From NCBI RefSeq assembly GCF_014385195.1, contig NZ_JACRTG010000025.1, positions 1-64,000 on the forward strand: DNA of 64,000 bases. Reading direction: 5' to 3'. The translations under genes and the position numbers were made by a program. The stretch's first letter is position 1; each line of letters opens with the position of its first letter. Shown here piece after piece: positions 34,041 to 42,508 of the stretch. Below the pieces are notes generated by a model. That model did not search any database, was not told where the DNA came from, and was given only the letters and a program-made list of their open reading frames with translations. The DNA comes from Paratissierella segnis (lineage in GTDB: Bacteria > Bacillota > Clostridia > Tissierellales > Tissierellaceae).

Positions 34041-35690
34041 TTATTCTATGGAAAATATATAATAATATAATGGCTGCCCACCAAATACTACCTCAACATC
34101 TATATCTTTAAATCTTTCTTCTAAAAGATTTGACAACTCGTTTACCTTATTTTCATCTACATCATTTCCATAAAAAATAGTAATTATGCCTATATCATGA
34201 TCAACCATTTTTTCAATCAGCTTTAATGATACATCGTTTATATCCTTTCCTGTTACTTCAATCTCTCCATCAGTAAGTCCTATAATATCATCCTTATTTA
34301 TCTTATTATCTTTATATTCTGTATCTCTTACTGCATAGGTTACCTGTCCTGTAAGTACAGTATTAATTGCCTCTGACATATTTATCATATTTTCTTCTAT
34401 AGAAGCTTCCTCATTGAATGAAATCAGTGCTGCTATCCCTTGCGGAATATTTTTAGTAGGTAATACAAATATATTTCTTGTACTTATAACCTTTGTTTGT
34501 TCGGCAGCCAATATGACATTTCCATTGTTTGGTAAAATGATTACAGATTCACCTGTTGTATCTTCTATTGCTTTCAATATATCTTCAGTGCTTGGATTCA
34601 TCGTTTGACCACCAGGTACTATTGCATCGACATTTAATCCTCTGAACACTTCATCAATTCCTTCTCCAATTGAAACAGCAACAAAAGAATATTTTTTATT
34701 TATTTTAACCTTTTCAGATTCTTTTTTCAAATCTGCAAGTTCATCTTTCAAAAGGATTTCCCTATGTTGTATTCTCATATTATCAATTTTTATATCCTTA
34801 AGTTCACCTAATGTTAGAGCTTTTTCAATAACAACTCCCGGATTATTTGTATGAATATGAACCTTTATAATTCCATCTCCACCTACAACCAGCAAAGAAT
34901 CTCCTTGAATTGAAAGTTCCTTTCTGAATTTTTCAATATCATCATAATTCGTATTTATCATAAATTCAGTGCAATAACCAAATTTAATATCATCAGTATC
35001 AATGTGTTCTCTCTCCTGATGAACAGTCTCTTTTTTTATTTCAACAGCTTCCTCTTCCTCAAAATACTCTTCTAATCCGATAATAGCATTATATGCACCT
35101 AAAAATAAATACATCAATCCTTTACCACCGGCATCTACTACACCTGCCTGCTTAAGTACCGGAAGCATTTCAGGGGTTTTATCCAATGCTTTGTTACCAT
35201 GTTCAATTACTCTTTTAATGAAATTTTCAATATCTTTTTCTTCCTTGGAGATGGATATTGCAAATTCTCCACATTCCTTGGCAACAGTCAATATGGTACC
35301 CTCTGTAGGTTTCATAACAGCTTTATAAGCAGTATCAGAAGCTTGTTTTAGAGCATTTGCCAAGGTAATTATATCAATATTGTTCTTTGATTTTAACCCA
35401 TTGGCAAAACCTCTAAAAAGCTGTGATAAAATTACACCCGAGTTACCACGAGCTCCCATTAAAGAGCCTTGGCTAGTAGCCAAAGCTATTTTATAAGTAT
35501 CATTTTCATCAACATTTAATCCTTGCTTTAGTGCTGATTTTACAGTTAACAACATATTTGTACCTGTATCTCCATCCGGAACAGGAAAAACATTTAAGGA
35601 GTTTACCTCCTCTTTATTTTGTTCGAGGAGTCTAGCTGCGCCACTTAGGGCTTTTTTTAGCAATACCCCATCTATAAATTCTATTTTCAA
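34041..35690 (-). CDS. fakA: Fatty acid kinase catalytic subunit FakA (DAK2/YloV)
   Basis: 549 residues. N-terminal DAK2 kinase domain (about 8-200) with PVPDGDTGTNMLLT, GARGNSGVILSQL and DAGGKGL; then a middle linker with HIHTNNPG and a C-terminal DegV-like domain with PGGQTMNPSTEDI. FakA phosphorylates fatty acids presented by FakB (DegV) proteins, allowing their use by PlsX/PlsY; plsX is in this window. No FakB is seen here. Follows asp23 (19-nt gap) as in Firmicutes generally. Confidence 0.93.
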   Translation of the reverse strand: MKIEFIDGVLLKKALSGAARLLEQNKEEVNSLNVFPVPDGDTGTNMLLTVKSALKQGLNVDENDTYKIALATSQGSLMGARGNSGVILSQLFRGFANGLKSKNNIDIITLANALKQASDTAYKAVMKPTEGTILTVAKECGEFAISISKEEKDIENFIKRVIEHGNKALDKTPEMLPVLKQAGVVDAGGKGLMYLFLGAYNAIIGLEEYFEEEEAVEIKKETVHQEREHIDTDDIKFGYCTEFMINTNYDDIEKFRKELSIQGDSLLVVGGDGIIKVHIHTNNPGVVIEKALTLGELKDIKIDNMRIQHREILLKDELADLKKESEKVKINKKYSFVAVSIGEGIDEVFRGLNVDAIVPGGQTMNPSTEDILKAIEDTTGESVIILPNNGNVILAAEQTKVISTRNIFVLPTKNIPQGIAALISFNEEASIEENMINMSEAINTVLTGQVTYAVRDTEYKDNKINKDDIIGLTDGEIEVTGKDINDVSLKLIEKMVDHDIGIITIFYGNDVDENKVNELSNLLEERFKDIDVEVVFGGQPLYYYIFSIE

Positions 35691-35709
35691 GTTAAGTGAC
35701 CTCCCTAAA

Positions 35710-36066
35710 TTACTTTTCTACTCTTATTCCTTGTACATTTACATTTATCTTTTCCACTTTCAAACCTGTTTGGTTTTCAACATTGAATTTCACCCTATCA
35801 ATGATATTTTCTGCCACAACAGATATCTTTACTCCATATTCTAAAATTACATGTAAATCTATTACAATAGCATCTTCTTTGCTATATACCTTAATCCCCT
35901 TTGCAAGATTATCCATTTTTAATAATTCAAATAATCCGTCAGTTGCATTCTTTGAAGCCATTCCGACAATCCCATAGCTTTCCATTGCAGATATCCCCGC
36001 AATAGTAGCTATTACATTGTCGTCAATATTTATATTCCCTAAATCACCATGAACTTTGGCTGGCAT
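35710..36066 (-). CDS. Asp23/YloU family protein
   Basis: 118 residues of the Asp23/Gls24 envelope-stress family: GNINIDDNVIATIAGISAMES at the N-terminus and INVNVQGIRV at the end are diagnostic. Family members are abundant near the membrane in Firmicutes; molecular role is not settled. Strong AAGGAGG ribosome binding site. Heads the asp23-fakA unit and is divergent from rpmB. Confidence 0.92.
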   Translation of the reverse strand: MPAKVHGDLGNINIDDNVIATIAGISAMESYGIVGMASKNATDGLFELLKMDNLAKGIKVYSKEDAIVIDLHVILEYGVKISVVAENIIDRVKFNVENQTGLKVEKINVNVQGIRVEK

Positions 36067-36282
36067 AAACTTCGCCTCCTTAATTAAATATAACTTATTC
36101 TTTATATCTCCTTCAGTAAAAATCTCATTGACCTTTATACTTCAATTTAAACTTTTATTTTATATTAGAAGCTTTTCTTCTATTTTACATTATTAGTATA
36201 AATAGTTCAACTAATTACTATCCATAAATTAAATAAAAAAGATTAGAAAGTATTGAAATACCTTTTATTAATAATATTTTTA

Positions 36283-36312
36283 TTGATTTTTTATATATTC
36301 ATGTGTTACAAT
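36283..36312 (+). promoter_or_regulatory. rpmB: Candidate promoter for rpmB
   Basis: TTGATT (36283-36288), 18-nt spacer, extended -10 TG-T-TACAAT (36307-36312), 64 nt before the rpmB GTG. Confidence 0.55.
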
Positions 36313-36375
36313 ATAATATGTTCTTTAGCTAATAATAAAAAACGCTATGAGAATAGGACTAAGGAGGTGTTGGTA

Positions 36376-36567
36376 GTGTCAAAAGTATGTGAAATATGTG
36401 GAAAAGGAAAAGTATTTGGAAATAAAGTTACTTTCTCTAATAAAAAAAGTTCAAGAAGTTGGTCACCTAATATCAGAACAGTAAGAGCAGTTGTAAATGG
36501 ATCTGTTAAAAGAGTAAATGTTTGTACAAGATGTTTAAGATCTGGTTATGTTGAGAGAGCTTTATAA
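36376..36567 (+). CDS. rpmB: 50S ribosomal protein L28
   Basis: 63 residues (start decoded Met-Ser-Lys-Val-Cys) with zinc-type pairs CEIC and CTRC, and the L28 core NKVTFSNKKS...SWSPN. The start is a GTG at 36376, placed 6 nt after a full AAGGAGGTG; the longer open frame from 36253 begins with a spurious hydrophobic stretch that covers the promoter. Isolated on the plus strand between asp23 and thiN, the usual Firmicute location, and ends at the hairpin 36589-36633. Confidence 0.97.
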   Translation: MSKVCEICGKGKVFGNKVTFSNKKSSRSWSPNIRTVRAVVNGSVKRVNVCTRCLRSGYVERAL

Positions 36568-36588
36568 TTTGATAATTGTGACATAAAA

Positions 36589-36633
36589 AAGGCTTCCATA
36601 AAAATAAAATGGAGAGCCTTATTTTATTTTTAT
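36589..36633. terminator. Bidirectional terminator between rpmB and a small membrane gene
   Basis: Bulged stem AAGGCT-TCCA/TGGAGAGCCTT with T-rich tails on both sides (plus: TTATTTTATTTTTAT; minus: CCTTTTTTATG). The stop codon of the minus-strand small gene lies inside it. Confidence 0.75.
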
Positions 36634-36789
36634 AAGTAAATATCCTATTCCAAGATTAATTAAAGCAACAATAAACAGTAAAATTCTAATTTTAAAGCTA
36701 TATATAAGCGTTATACTTCCCATAATTAAAAAGAGAATCCCAATTATTTTTATTATCTTGTCAAAATGCCTATAGATAAATAATTTCAT
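36619..36789 (-). CDS. 56-residue two-helix membrane protein
   Basis: A short gene with ATG at 36789 preceded by GGGGTG at 5-nt spacing and a TAA at 36619-36621. The product begins MKLFIYRHFDK and then has two hydrophobic helices (about 12-31 and 35-54) with a short basic turn (S-F-K-I-R) between them. Composition and start signal support translation. It sits between thiN and rpmB, where Bacillus has spoVM, but it is twice as long and does not resemble the SpoVM amphipathic helix. No family recognised; probably membrane-bound. Confidence 0.6.
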   Translation of the reverse strand: MKLFIYRHFDKIIKIIGILFLIMGSITLIYSFKIRILLFIVALINLGIGYLLIKIK

Positions 36790-36860
36790 AAAAACACCCC
36801 AATAAATTCACAGTTGTTATAACTATTCTATTCATTGATGGTATCATATGTTACAATTAT

Positions 36861-37496
36861 TTAGTCCTTTGATGTGATAATCAAACATTCACCCTCTATT
36901 ATTTTAACTACTCCATATTCATTAACAATTTGGTTGCTGACTCCTAGAGTTGAACCAAATTTTATCAGATGATTTTCTAAAGGATATAAAAATCCTTGTA
37001 AAGTAACTTTAGCTCCTTTATTGCTAATGGGAACAACCGATGTATAGAAACCTTCTTTTCTTTCAACTCTTATATAATCATCTGAATAATATATGATATT
37101 ATTTTCATCTACAATTTTCCCTTTTATACCTTTGTCATTCAAACCTTTAAGCAAAAAAATATTGGATAGAGTATGATCCATCCTACTGCCTGTAACTCCA
37201 ACTAGGGTGATTTCATCAAACCCTTCTCTGATAAGGTAATCTAAAGCCAATTCCGTATCCGTTTCATCCTTCATAACAGGATATTTTAATAATTTTATAT
37301 TATTTTTATTTATATAATTCATCCCAGCTTTACTTACTGAGTCTAAATCGCCAATAAGCAAATGGGGTATTGCACCTACTGCCATAAGATGCCTGATACC
37401 CCCATCCGCGCAAAGTATAAAGTCATGTGACTCTAATAATTTTACCAATAATTTGTAATTAGCAACATCCCCACTAGATATTATTAGCCCCTTCAA
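36861..37496 (-). CDS. thiN: Thiamine pyrophosphokinase
   Basis: Converts thiamine plus ATP to thiamine pyrophosphate plus AMP. 211 residues with CADGGIRHL, IGDLDSV, DETDTELALDYL and GVTGSRMDHTLSN, all signatures of the family. Follows thiT by 13 nt and so falls under the TPP riboswitch, giving a salvage pair: import by ThiT, activation by ThiN. In most Firmicutes thiN follows rpe directly without a riboswitch. Confidence 0.96.
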   Translation of the reverse strand: MKGLIISSGDVANYKLLVKLLESHDFILCADGGIRHLMAVGAIPHLLIGDLDSVSKAGMNYINKNNIKLLKYPVMKDETDTELALDYLIREGFDEITLVGVTGSRMDHTLSNIFLLKGLNDKGIKGKIVDENNIIYYSDDYIRVERKEGFYTSVVPISNKGAKVTLQGFLYPLENHLIKFGSTLGVSNQIVNEYGVVKIIEGECLIITSKD

Positions 37497-37509
37497 TTTT
37501 CATCTTCCT

Positions 37510-38052
37510 TTATTTTTTGATTACCCTTTTCAAGGGTTTCCATATAAATACTAAAACTGCAATTGAAATAATAAGTTCCGGCACCAAATATGTTGCGTTA
37601 TATTCAATGGAATAACGCCATGTATTCAAATCTCCTGCATTTTCCGAAAAAAATATAACTCCCGAAAGTACGTGAGATACCATTCTTCCTCCTATACCTA
37701 GGACAATACCCAAAATTAATGAGAAATACTCTTTGTACTTATTATTTTCATTTTTTTTGCTTCCTATTCCAGCCAATCCCAATAGACCAAATGCAATAGG
37801 ATAGTCTAATAAAAACTGTATCGGATGATAAAAATAAGGCTTTAAAATAAAATCTAAAATACCATAGGTTGCTCCGACCAATACTCCCGGTCCTACTCCC
37901 CATTTTATAGCAAACAATAATATAGGTATCATGCTGCCTGCAGTTACACTTCCGCCATTTGGTGCTGTATAAATCTTAATATAGCTTAATACAACGGATA
38001 AGGCTATCATGATTCCGCCTTCAGCGAGCATTTGTATGTTCCATTTTTTCAT
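37510..38052 (-). CDS. thiT: Thiamine transporter ThiT (ECF S-component)
   Basis: 180 residues, about six membrane helices, with MLAEGGIMIALSVVLSYIK (substrate-side helix one, the A-x-x-x-A-like face used to bind EcfT) and TAPNGGSVTAGSMIP typical of ThiT. It captures thiamine and uses a shared ECF module encoded elsewhere. The ATG at 38052 lies 5 nt after GGAGGG; the longer frame to 38106 would be translated through the riboswitch terminator and is rejected. Controlled by the TPP riboswitch. Confidence 0.94.
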   Translation of the reverse strand: MKKWNIQMLAEGGIMIALSVVLSYIKIYTAPNGGSVTAGSMIPILLFAIKWGVGPGVLVGATYGILDFILKPYFYHPIQFLLDYPIAFGLLGLAGIGSKKNENNKYKEYFSLILGIVLGIGGRMVSHVLSGVIFFSENAGDLNTWRYSIEYNATYLVPELIISIAVLVFIWKPLKRVIKK

Positions 38053-38063
38053 AAAATCCCTCC

Positions 38064-38093
38064 AAAAAAACCCATCACCTTGAGGTAATGGGT
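38064..38093 (-). terminator. Riboswitch-controlled terminator of thiT-thiN
   Basis: 11-bp stem ACCCATTACCT/AGGTGATGGGT with a 2-nt CA turn and seven T on the minus strand, just before the thiT ribosome binding site. Its 5' arm contains ATTACCT, complementary to AGGTAAT of the aptamer (38128-38134). Confidence 0.9.
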
Positions 38094-38108
38094 ATTTAAA
38101 CGTCAATA

Positions 38109-38193
38109 CACACTTCCCTCCGCTAGAATTACCTAGTTCAGGTTTTAAGGGTCTGGACAGTTGTCCAATCTCAGCTTTCGCCCCCCTAGTGCA
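38109..38193 (-). promoter_or_regulatory. TPP riboswitch (THI element)
   Basis: The conserved core reads, on the minus strand, CTAGGGGGGC, AGCTGAGA, ACCCTTAAAACCTGA, AGGTAAT and TAGCGGAGGGAAGTG, with P1 closed by CACT/AGTG. These are the pyrimidine-sensor and pyrophosphate-sensor helices of the THI box. Binding of TPP should free the terminator at 38064-38093 and switch off thiT-thiN. Confidence 0.95.
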
Positions 38194-38238
38194 ATTACAA
38201 ATTATTAAGTTAAACTCATGTTATCACATTGAAAATGA

Positions 38239-38892
38239 TTATTCAATGATTTTTTTAAATTCTTGTGTACGAGCTGTGATATCCTCAGCTCCAAATACTG
38301 CTGAGCCGGCTACTATCATATCTACCCCAAGCTCTTTTAAATGCTTTGCATTTTCTAAATTAACTCCTCCGTCTATTTCCAATATTACATCTAAATTTTT
38401 TTCATCTATCATCTTACGAAGTGTCCTTATCTTATCTTCCATTGCTTTAATAAATGATTGACCACCAAATCCGGGATTAACGGTCATAATCAAAACTAAA
38501 TCCAAATCTTCTAAAACATAATCTAATACATTTAAAGGGGTTGATGGATTTAAGGATACTCCTGCTTTGATTCCTTCTGATTTAATAGCTTGTATAGTTC
38601 TATTAAGATGAATAGTCGCCTCTGCATGAACAGTCAATATATCAGCACCTGCATTTACAAAATCTCCAATATATCTTTCCGGTCTATCTATCATCAAGTG
38701 AACATCAAATGGAAGAGTCGAAACCTTTCTCAAAGATTTTATAACCGGTGGTCCAAAGGTAATATTGGGAACAAAATTACCATCCATTACATCTAAGTGT
38801 AAAAAATCTGCTCCGCCTTCTTCTACTTTTCTGATTTCTTCCTTTAATTCTGCAAAATCTGCAGATAATAGGGAAGGTGCAAGTCCTGCCAT
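38239..38892 (-). CDS. rpe: Ribulose-phosphate 3-epimerase
   Basis: Pentose-phosphate enzyme interconverting ribulose 5-phosphate and xylulose 5-phosphate. 217 residues, TIM barrel: APSLLSADFA, DVMDGNFVPNITFG (metal His/Asp), HLMIDRPERYI, MTVNPGFGGQSF and EIDGGVNLENA. Follows rsgA by 3 nt; ends before the TPP riboswitch. Confidence 0.97.
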   Translation of the reverse strand: MAGLAPSLLSADFAELKEEIRKVEEGGADFLHLDVMDGNFVPNITFGPPVIKSLRKVSTLPFDVHLMIDRPERYIGDFVNAGADILTVHAEATIHLNRTIQAIKSEGIKAGVSLNPSTPLNVLDYVLEDLDLVLIMTVNPGFGGQSFIKAMEDKIRTLRKMIDEKNLDVILEIDGGVNLENAKHLKELGVDMIVAGSAVFGAEDITARTQEFKKIIE

Positions 38893-38895
38893 ATA

Positions 38896-39774
38896 TTAGT
38901 ACCTCCTAAATTTTCTTACCTCTTCTAAAAATTGAATATAATTATCATATCTAGCCTTACTTATAATAGACTCCTCTACTAATTTTTTTACATTGCAATT
39001 AGGTTCTTTGTCATGTAAACAGCTTAAAAATCTACAATCTCTTCCATATTTTTTTATTTCTCTAAAATAATTTTTTAATTCACTTTCCTCTTCTATAAAA
39101 TCTAAACTTAAAGAACTAAATCCCGGACTATCTAAGACAAATGTATTTTCTTCCAATTCAAACAGCTCAACATGTCTTGTAGTATGCTTTCCCCTTTTGG
39201 ATTTAGAACTTATTGCTCCGGTTTCCAATTTGAAACAAGGATTTATCTTATTCAATAAAGATGATTTGCCAACTCCTGAAGGTCCGGCAAATACCGAAAT
39301 ATGGTTTTTAAGAATATCTTTTAATCTTTCTATCCCTAAATTTTCCTTAGCGCTTGTGATTATAACTCTATAACCTATCTTTTCGTATGTTTCAGCAAGA
39401 TTTGAGGTTTCACTAAAAGATAAATCGGTTTTATTAAAACAGATAATCATATCAAGGTTTTGATATTCTCCGATTATTAAAAACCTGTCTAAAAGCCAAG
39501 TATTGATATCGGGTTTTTTAACACTCATAACTACAATCCCTTGAGTTACATTTGCAACAGGAGGTCTAATTAATGAGGATTTTCTTTCAAGAATTTCCTC
39601 TATATATCCTGTATTATCCTCTTTATTTATTCTTATCCTAACATTGTCACCAACAAGAGGTGTGAGATTTTCTTCTCTAAAAGCACCTCTTGCTCTGCAC
39701 TCAATTGTACCATTGGGAGTTTTTACATAATAAAACCCGCCAACACCTTTTATAATGATACCTTCTATCATCAA
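38896..39774 (-). CDS. rsgA: Ribosome small-subunit GTPase RsgA
   Basis: 292 residues: N-terminal OB fold, a circularly permuted GTPase with FNKTDLS (G4), SAKENLG (G5), GPSGVGKSSLLN (G1) and DSPGFSS (G3), and a C-terminal zinc site with CRFLSCLHDKEPNC. Acts late in 30S maturation. Conserved prpC-prkC-rsgA-rpe neighbourhood; 8 nt after prkC. Confidence 0.96.
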   Translation of the reverse strand: MMIEGIIIKGVGGFYYVKTPNGTIECRARGAFREENLTPLVGDNVRIRINKEDNTGYIEEILERKSSLIRPPVANVTQGIVVMSVKKPDINTWLLDRFLIIGEYQNLDMIICFNKTDLSFSETSNLAETYEKIGYRVIITSAKENLGIERLKDILKNHISVFAGPSGVGKSSLLNKINPCFKLETGAISSKSKRGKHTTRHVELFELEENTFVLDSPGFSSLSLDFIEEESELKNYFREIKKYGRDCRFLSCLHDKEPNCNVKKLVEESIISKARYDNYIQFLEEVRKFRRY

Positions 39775-39782
39775 ATTTCTCC

Positions 39783-41750
39783 TTATTGGCTATCTTTCGT
39801 GATAGTCTTAGTGGACTGATAAACATCGTCATACATTATATCAAATTCTGTACCTATCTTGCCTGTAAATGTACGTACTAGTGGTTCATCGCTTGCCTTA
39901 ATCGTTCCACTGAATACTACTTCTGTTGTTCCGTCTATTCTTTTATTTATCTTTATATTTGTTTCTTCCTTATCCATACGTGGAGGTAAAACAATCGTAA
40001 TAGACCCCATTCCACTTTCTGTTCCGGGTTCAGTAGGTTGATCTCCCGGTTGATCTGTAGATGGTCCGGAGCTTATAATCAAATCCACACTCGTCTTTGT
40101 CTCCAAGACTGTTCCTTGATTATATTCTTGCCAAATTACTATATCGGCGGGGATTTCATTACTTGGCTGAGTGTTGACTTCACCAACGACCAAATCATCA
40201 TCTGTAATTATTTTTTGAGCTTCATCAATTGATTTCCCTACAAGTTTTTTCATTATAACCTCTTTGATTTCCGGTCCCTCGCTTATTACTAAGTCAACCT
40301 TTGAGTCTACAGCAACTTCCGTCATTGCATCTGGGTATTGCCTTATTACAGAGTTTTTAGGAACTGTATCTGAAGTTTCAACATCGCGTTTTCCAACTTG
40401 TAACCCTGCATCTTCTATTAGCGCTTCTGCGTCAGTCAATGGTTTGTTCATAACCAAAGGAACAAAGGCAAGTTCTTCACCTTCGTTTATGGTAACTCCG
40501 ATTGTATAGCCTTCCTTGACCTTTAGATCGGCATCCACATCTTGATGTACTACTTCTCCTACTTTATATTTACTGTCCTTTACTTTATCTAAAACTTTCA
40601 TGTTTAAACCTAAATCATTTAGGGTCTTTTCAGCTACTTTTTGATCCATTCCAACTAAATTGGGAACTGGTATCTCATCAGACTTTAAGAAAGACTTAAA
40701 CTTAAAAAATCCAAAAAATATACTTGTTACAAGCAAAAATGCTAAAAGAATTGCAGCAAAGATTACCTTAATACCGCCATCGGATTTTTTCCCTTTCTTC
40801 TTTGTTTTTTTGTTTTTACTTTTATTCATTTTATTGTCACCCTTAATATCCGATTCAACTGCCGGCATAACTCTCGTTGCAGAACTCATATCATTTACTC
40901 TTTCAACATGAACGTCTTTACCTAACAATCTGATGTTTTTCAAATCATTTATAAGTTCTGTTGTATTATTATATCTGTCGCTTTGTTTCTTTTGAACACA
41001 CTTTAAAATTACGGATTCAAGATTTAGTGGAATAGTTGCATCAATATCTCTAGGTGGTATTATGTCATCTTGAACATGTTTTAAAGCTACGCTTATTGGG
41101 CTGTCACCTTCATAAGGCACTTTGCCCGTCACCATTTCATACATTACAATCCCCAGCGAATAGATATCCGATTTTTCGTCAGTATAGCCGCCTCTAGCCT
41201 GTTCGGGTGAAAAATAATGTACTGATCCCAATACATTTGATGTAGTAGTTACGGTAGATGAAGTTACAGCTCTTGCAATTCCAAAGTCAGTAACCTTCAC
41301 CCGATTATCTTCTGTAATCATTATATTGTGAGGTTTTATATCTCGATGAACTATATGATTTTTATGAGCATTTTCAAGTGCTTCCGCTATTTGCAAAGAA
41401 TAATATATGGCTTCATCTGCCGATAACTTATTCTTTTCTCTTATGACTTCTTTCAGTGTTTTTCCATTTATATATTCCATTACAATATAATAAATTTTTT
41501 TGTTATCCTCTTCCTCCACACCAACATCATATATATATAGGATATTTGGATGTGATAGGCTGGCTGCTGATTGGGATTCCCTTCGAAATTTTCTTACAAA
41601 ATCCTCATCTTCTGTAAATTCATCTTTAAGTATTTTTATAGCAACAAATCGATTTAAAAGTTTATCTTTAGCTTTATAAACTTTTGCCATCCCACCTTCG
41701 CCTATTTTTTCTAAAATTTCATATCTATTTCCAAGAATTTTTCCTATCAT
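39783..41750 (-). CDS. prkC: PASTA-domain Ser/Thr protein kinase PrkC
   Basis: 655 residues. Cytoplasmic Hanks-type kinase (10-275): GEGGMAKVY, catalytic K39, HRD 135-137, DFG 155-157 and the activation loop TSSTVTTTSN. A basic linker (306-322), one membrane helix (about 328-350), three extracellular PASTA repeats (about 360-425, 426-494, 495-564), a proline/threonine spacer and a C-terminal beta-rich tail (about 582-655). PASTA units bind muropeptide and regulate growth, wall synthesis and spore revival. Encoded 18 nt after its partner phosphatase. The last domain is additional to the basic PASTA layout. Confidence 0.96.
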   Translation of the reverse strand: MIGKILGNRYEILEKIGEGGMAKVYKAKDKLLNRFVAIKILKDEFTEDEDFVRKFRRESQSAASLSHPNILYIYDVGVEEEDNKKIYYIVMEYINGKTLKEVIREKNKLSADEAIYYSLQIAEALENAHKNHIVHRDIKPHNIMITEDNRVKVTDFGIARAVTSSTVTTTSNVLGSVHYFSPEQARGGYTDEKSDIYSLGIVMYEMVTGKVPYEGDSPISVALKHVQDDIIPPRDIDATIPLNLESVILKCVQKKQSDRYNNTTELINDLKNIRLLGKDVHVERVNDMSSATRVMPAVESDIKGDNKMNKSKNKKTKKKGKKSDGGIKVIFAAILLAFLLVTSIFFGFFKFKSFLKSDEIPVPNLVGMDQKVAEKTLNDLGLNMKVLDKVKDSKYKVGEVVHQDVDADLKVKEGYTIGVTINEGEELAFVPLVMNKPLTDAEALIEDAGLQVGKRDVETSDTVPKNSVIRQYPDAMTEVAVDSKVDLVISEGPEIKEVIMKKLVGKSIDEAQKIITDDDLVVGEVNTQPSNEIPADIVIWQEYNQGTVLETKTSVDLIISSGPSTDQPGDQPTEPGTESGMGSITIVLPPRMDKEETNIKINKRIDGTTEVVFSGTIKASDEPLVRTFTGKIGTEFDIMYDDVYQSTKTITKDSQ

Positions 41751-41768
41751 CTTTTTTTCACCTCACTA

Positions 41769-42497
41769 CTAGAATTTAATTGCTATTACAGTTATATTAT
41801 CTCTTCCGCCATTATCATTGGCTACAGAAATTAACTTATTGCATGCTTTATCAACATCACTTTCACTTTTAATTAATTTCATAATATCACCATCGCTTAA
41901 CATATTTGACAATCCATCGCTGCAAATAATAAGTATATCATCTGATTTATAATCCAGCATGTAAAAATCCAATTGAATTTCACTGCTTGTCCCGACAGCT
42001 CTGGTTATCAGATTTTTTTGCGGATGATTTATGGCTTCTTCAGGAGTAATACTGCCATTTTTGATCAATTCGTTTACTAAAGAATGATCGTCAGTAATTT
42101 GATAAATCTTTTCTCCGGTGGCAAAATAAGCTCTGCTATCTCCCACATGCCCTATATAAATATTGTTATTGAATATATAGGCTAGAGTAATAGTAGTCCC
42201 CATTCCTGCGTACTTTAGGACTTTTTTAGATTCTAAATATATTTTTTTATTTGCTTGGGAAATGGCTTCTTCAATAGTCCTTTTTATGTTTTCTTTATCC
42301 TTTAGGCGCTTAATATTATCTATAAATACTTTTTTAATAATATGTACCGCCATATTGCTGGCTACTTCCCCTGCGTTGTGTCCTCCCATTCCATCAGCAA
42401 CAATATATAGGGGGAAGCTTTCAACATCTCCCACAAACATAAAATCTTGATTTATATCCCTTATTTTTCCTATGTCTGTTACTGCACCTACTATCAT
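41769..42497 (-). CDS. prpC: PP2C-type protein phosphatase PrpC
   Basis: 242 residues with the metal-binding motifs DINQD, ADGMGGHNAGE, GHVGDSRAYF, CSDGLSNML and GGRDNITV. Reverses PrkC phosphorylation. The ATG at 42497 follows AGAGGTGA at 6 nt. Directly followed by prkC. Confidence 0.96.
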   Translation of the reverse strand: MIVGAVTDIGKIRDINQDFMFVGDVESFPLYIVADGMGGHNAGEVASNMAVHIIKKVFIDNIKRLKDKENIKRTIEEAISQANKKIYLESKKVLKYAGMGTTITLAYIFNNNIYIGHVGDSRAYFATGEKIYQITDDHSLVNELIKNGSITPEEAINHPQKNLITRAVGTSSEIQLDFYMLDYKSDDILIICSDGLSNMLSDGDIMKLIKSESDVDKACNKLISVANDNGGRDNITVIAIKF

Positions 42498-42508
42498 AAA
42501 AATCACCT

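Noticed and set aside
36253..36375. N-terminal hydrophobic extension of rpmB
   Set aside because: It would place a membrane helix on a ribosomal protein and spans the promoter; the GTG at 36376 has a full Shine-Dalgarno.
36568..36860. spoVM ortholog in the thiN-rpmB gap
   Set aside because: The only good small frame encodes a 56-residue two-helix protein unlike the 26-residue SpoVM.
38053..38106. Longer thiT start at 38106
   Set aside because: Translation would run through the riboswitch terminator; ATG 38052 has the ribosome binding site.
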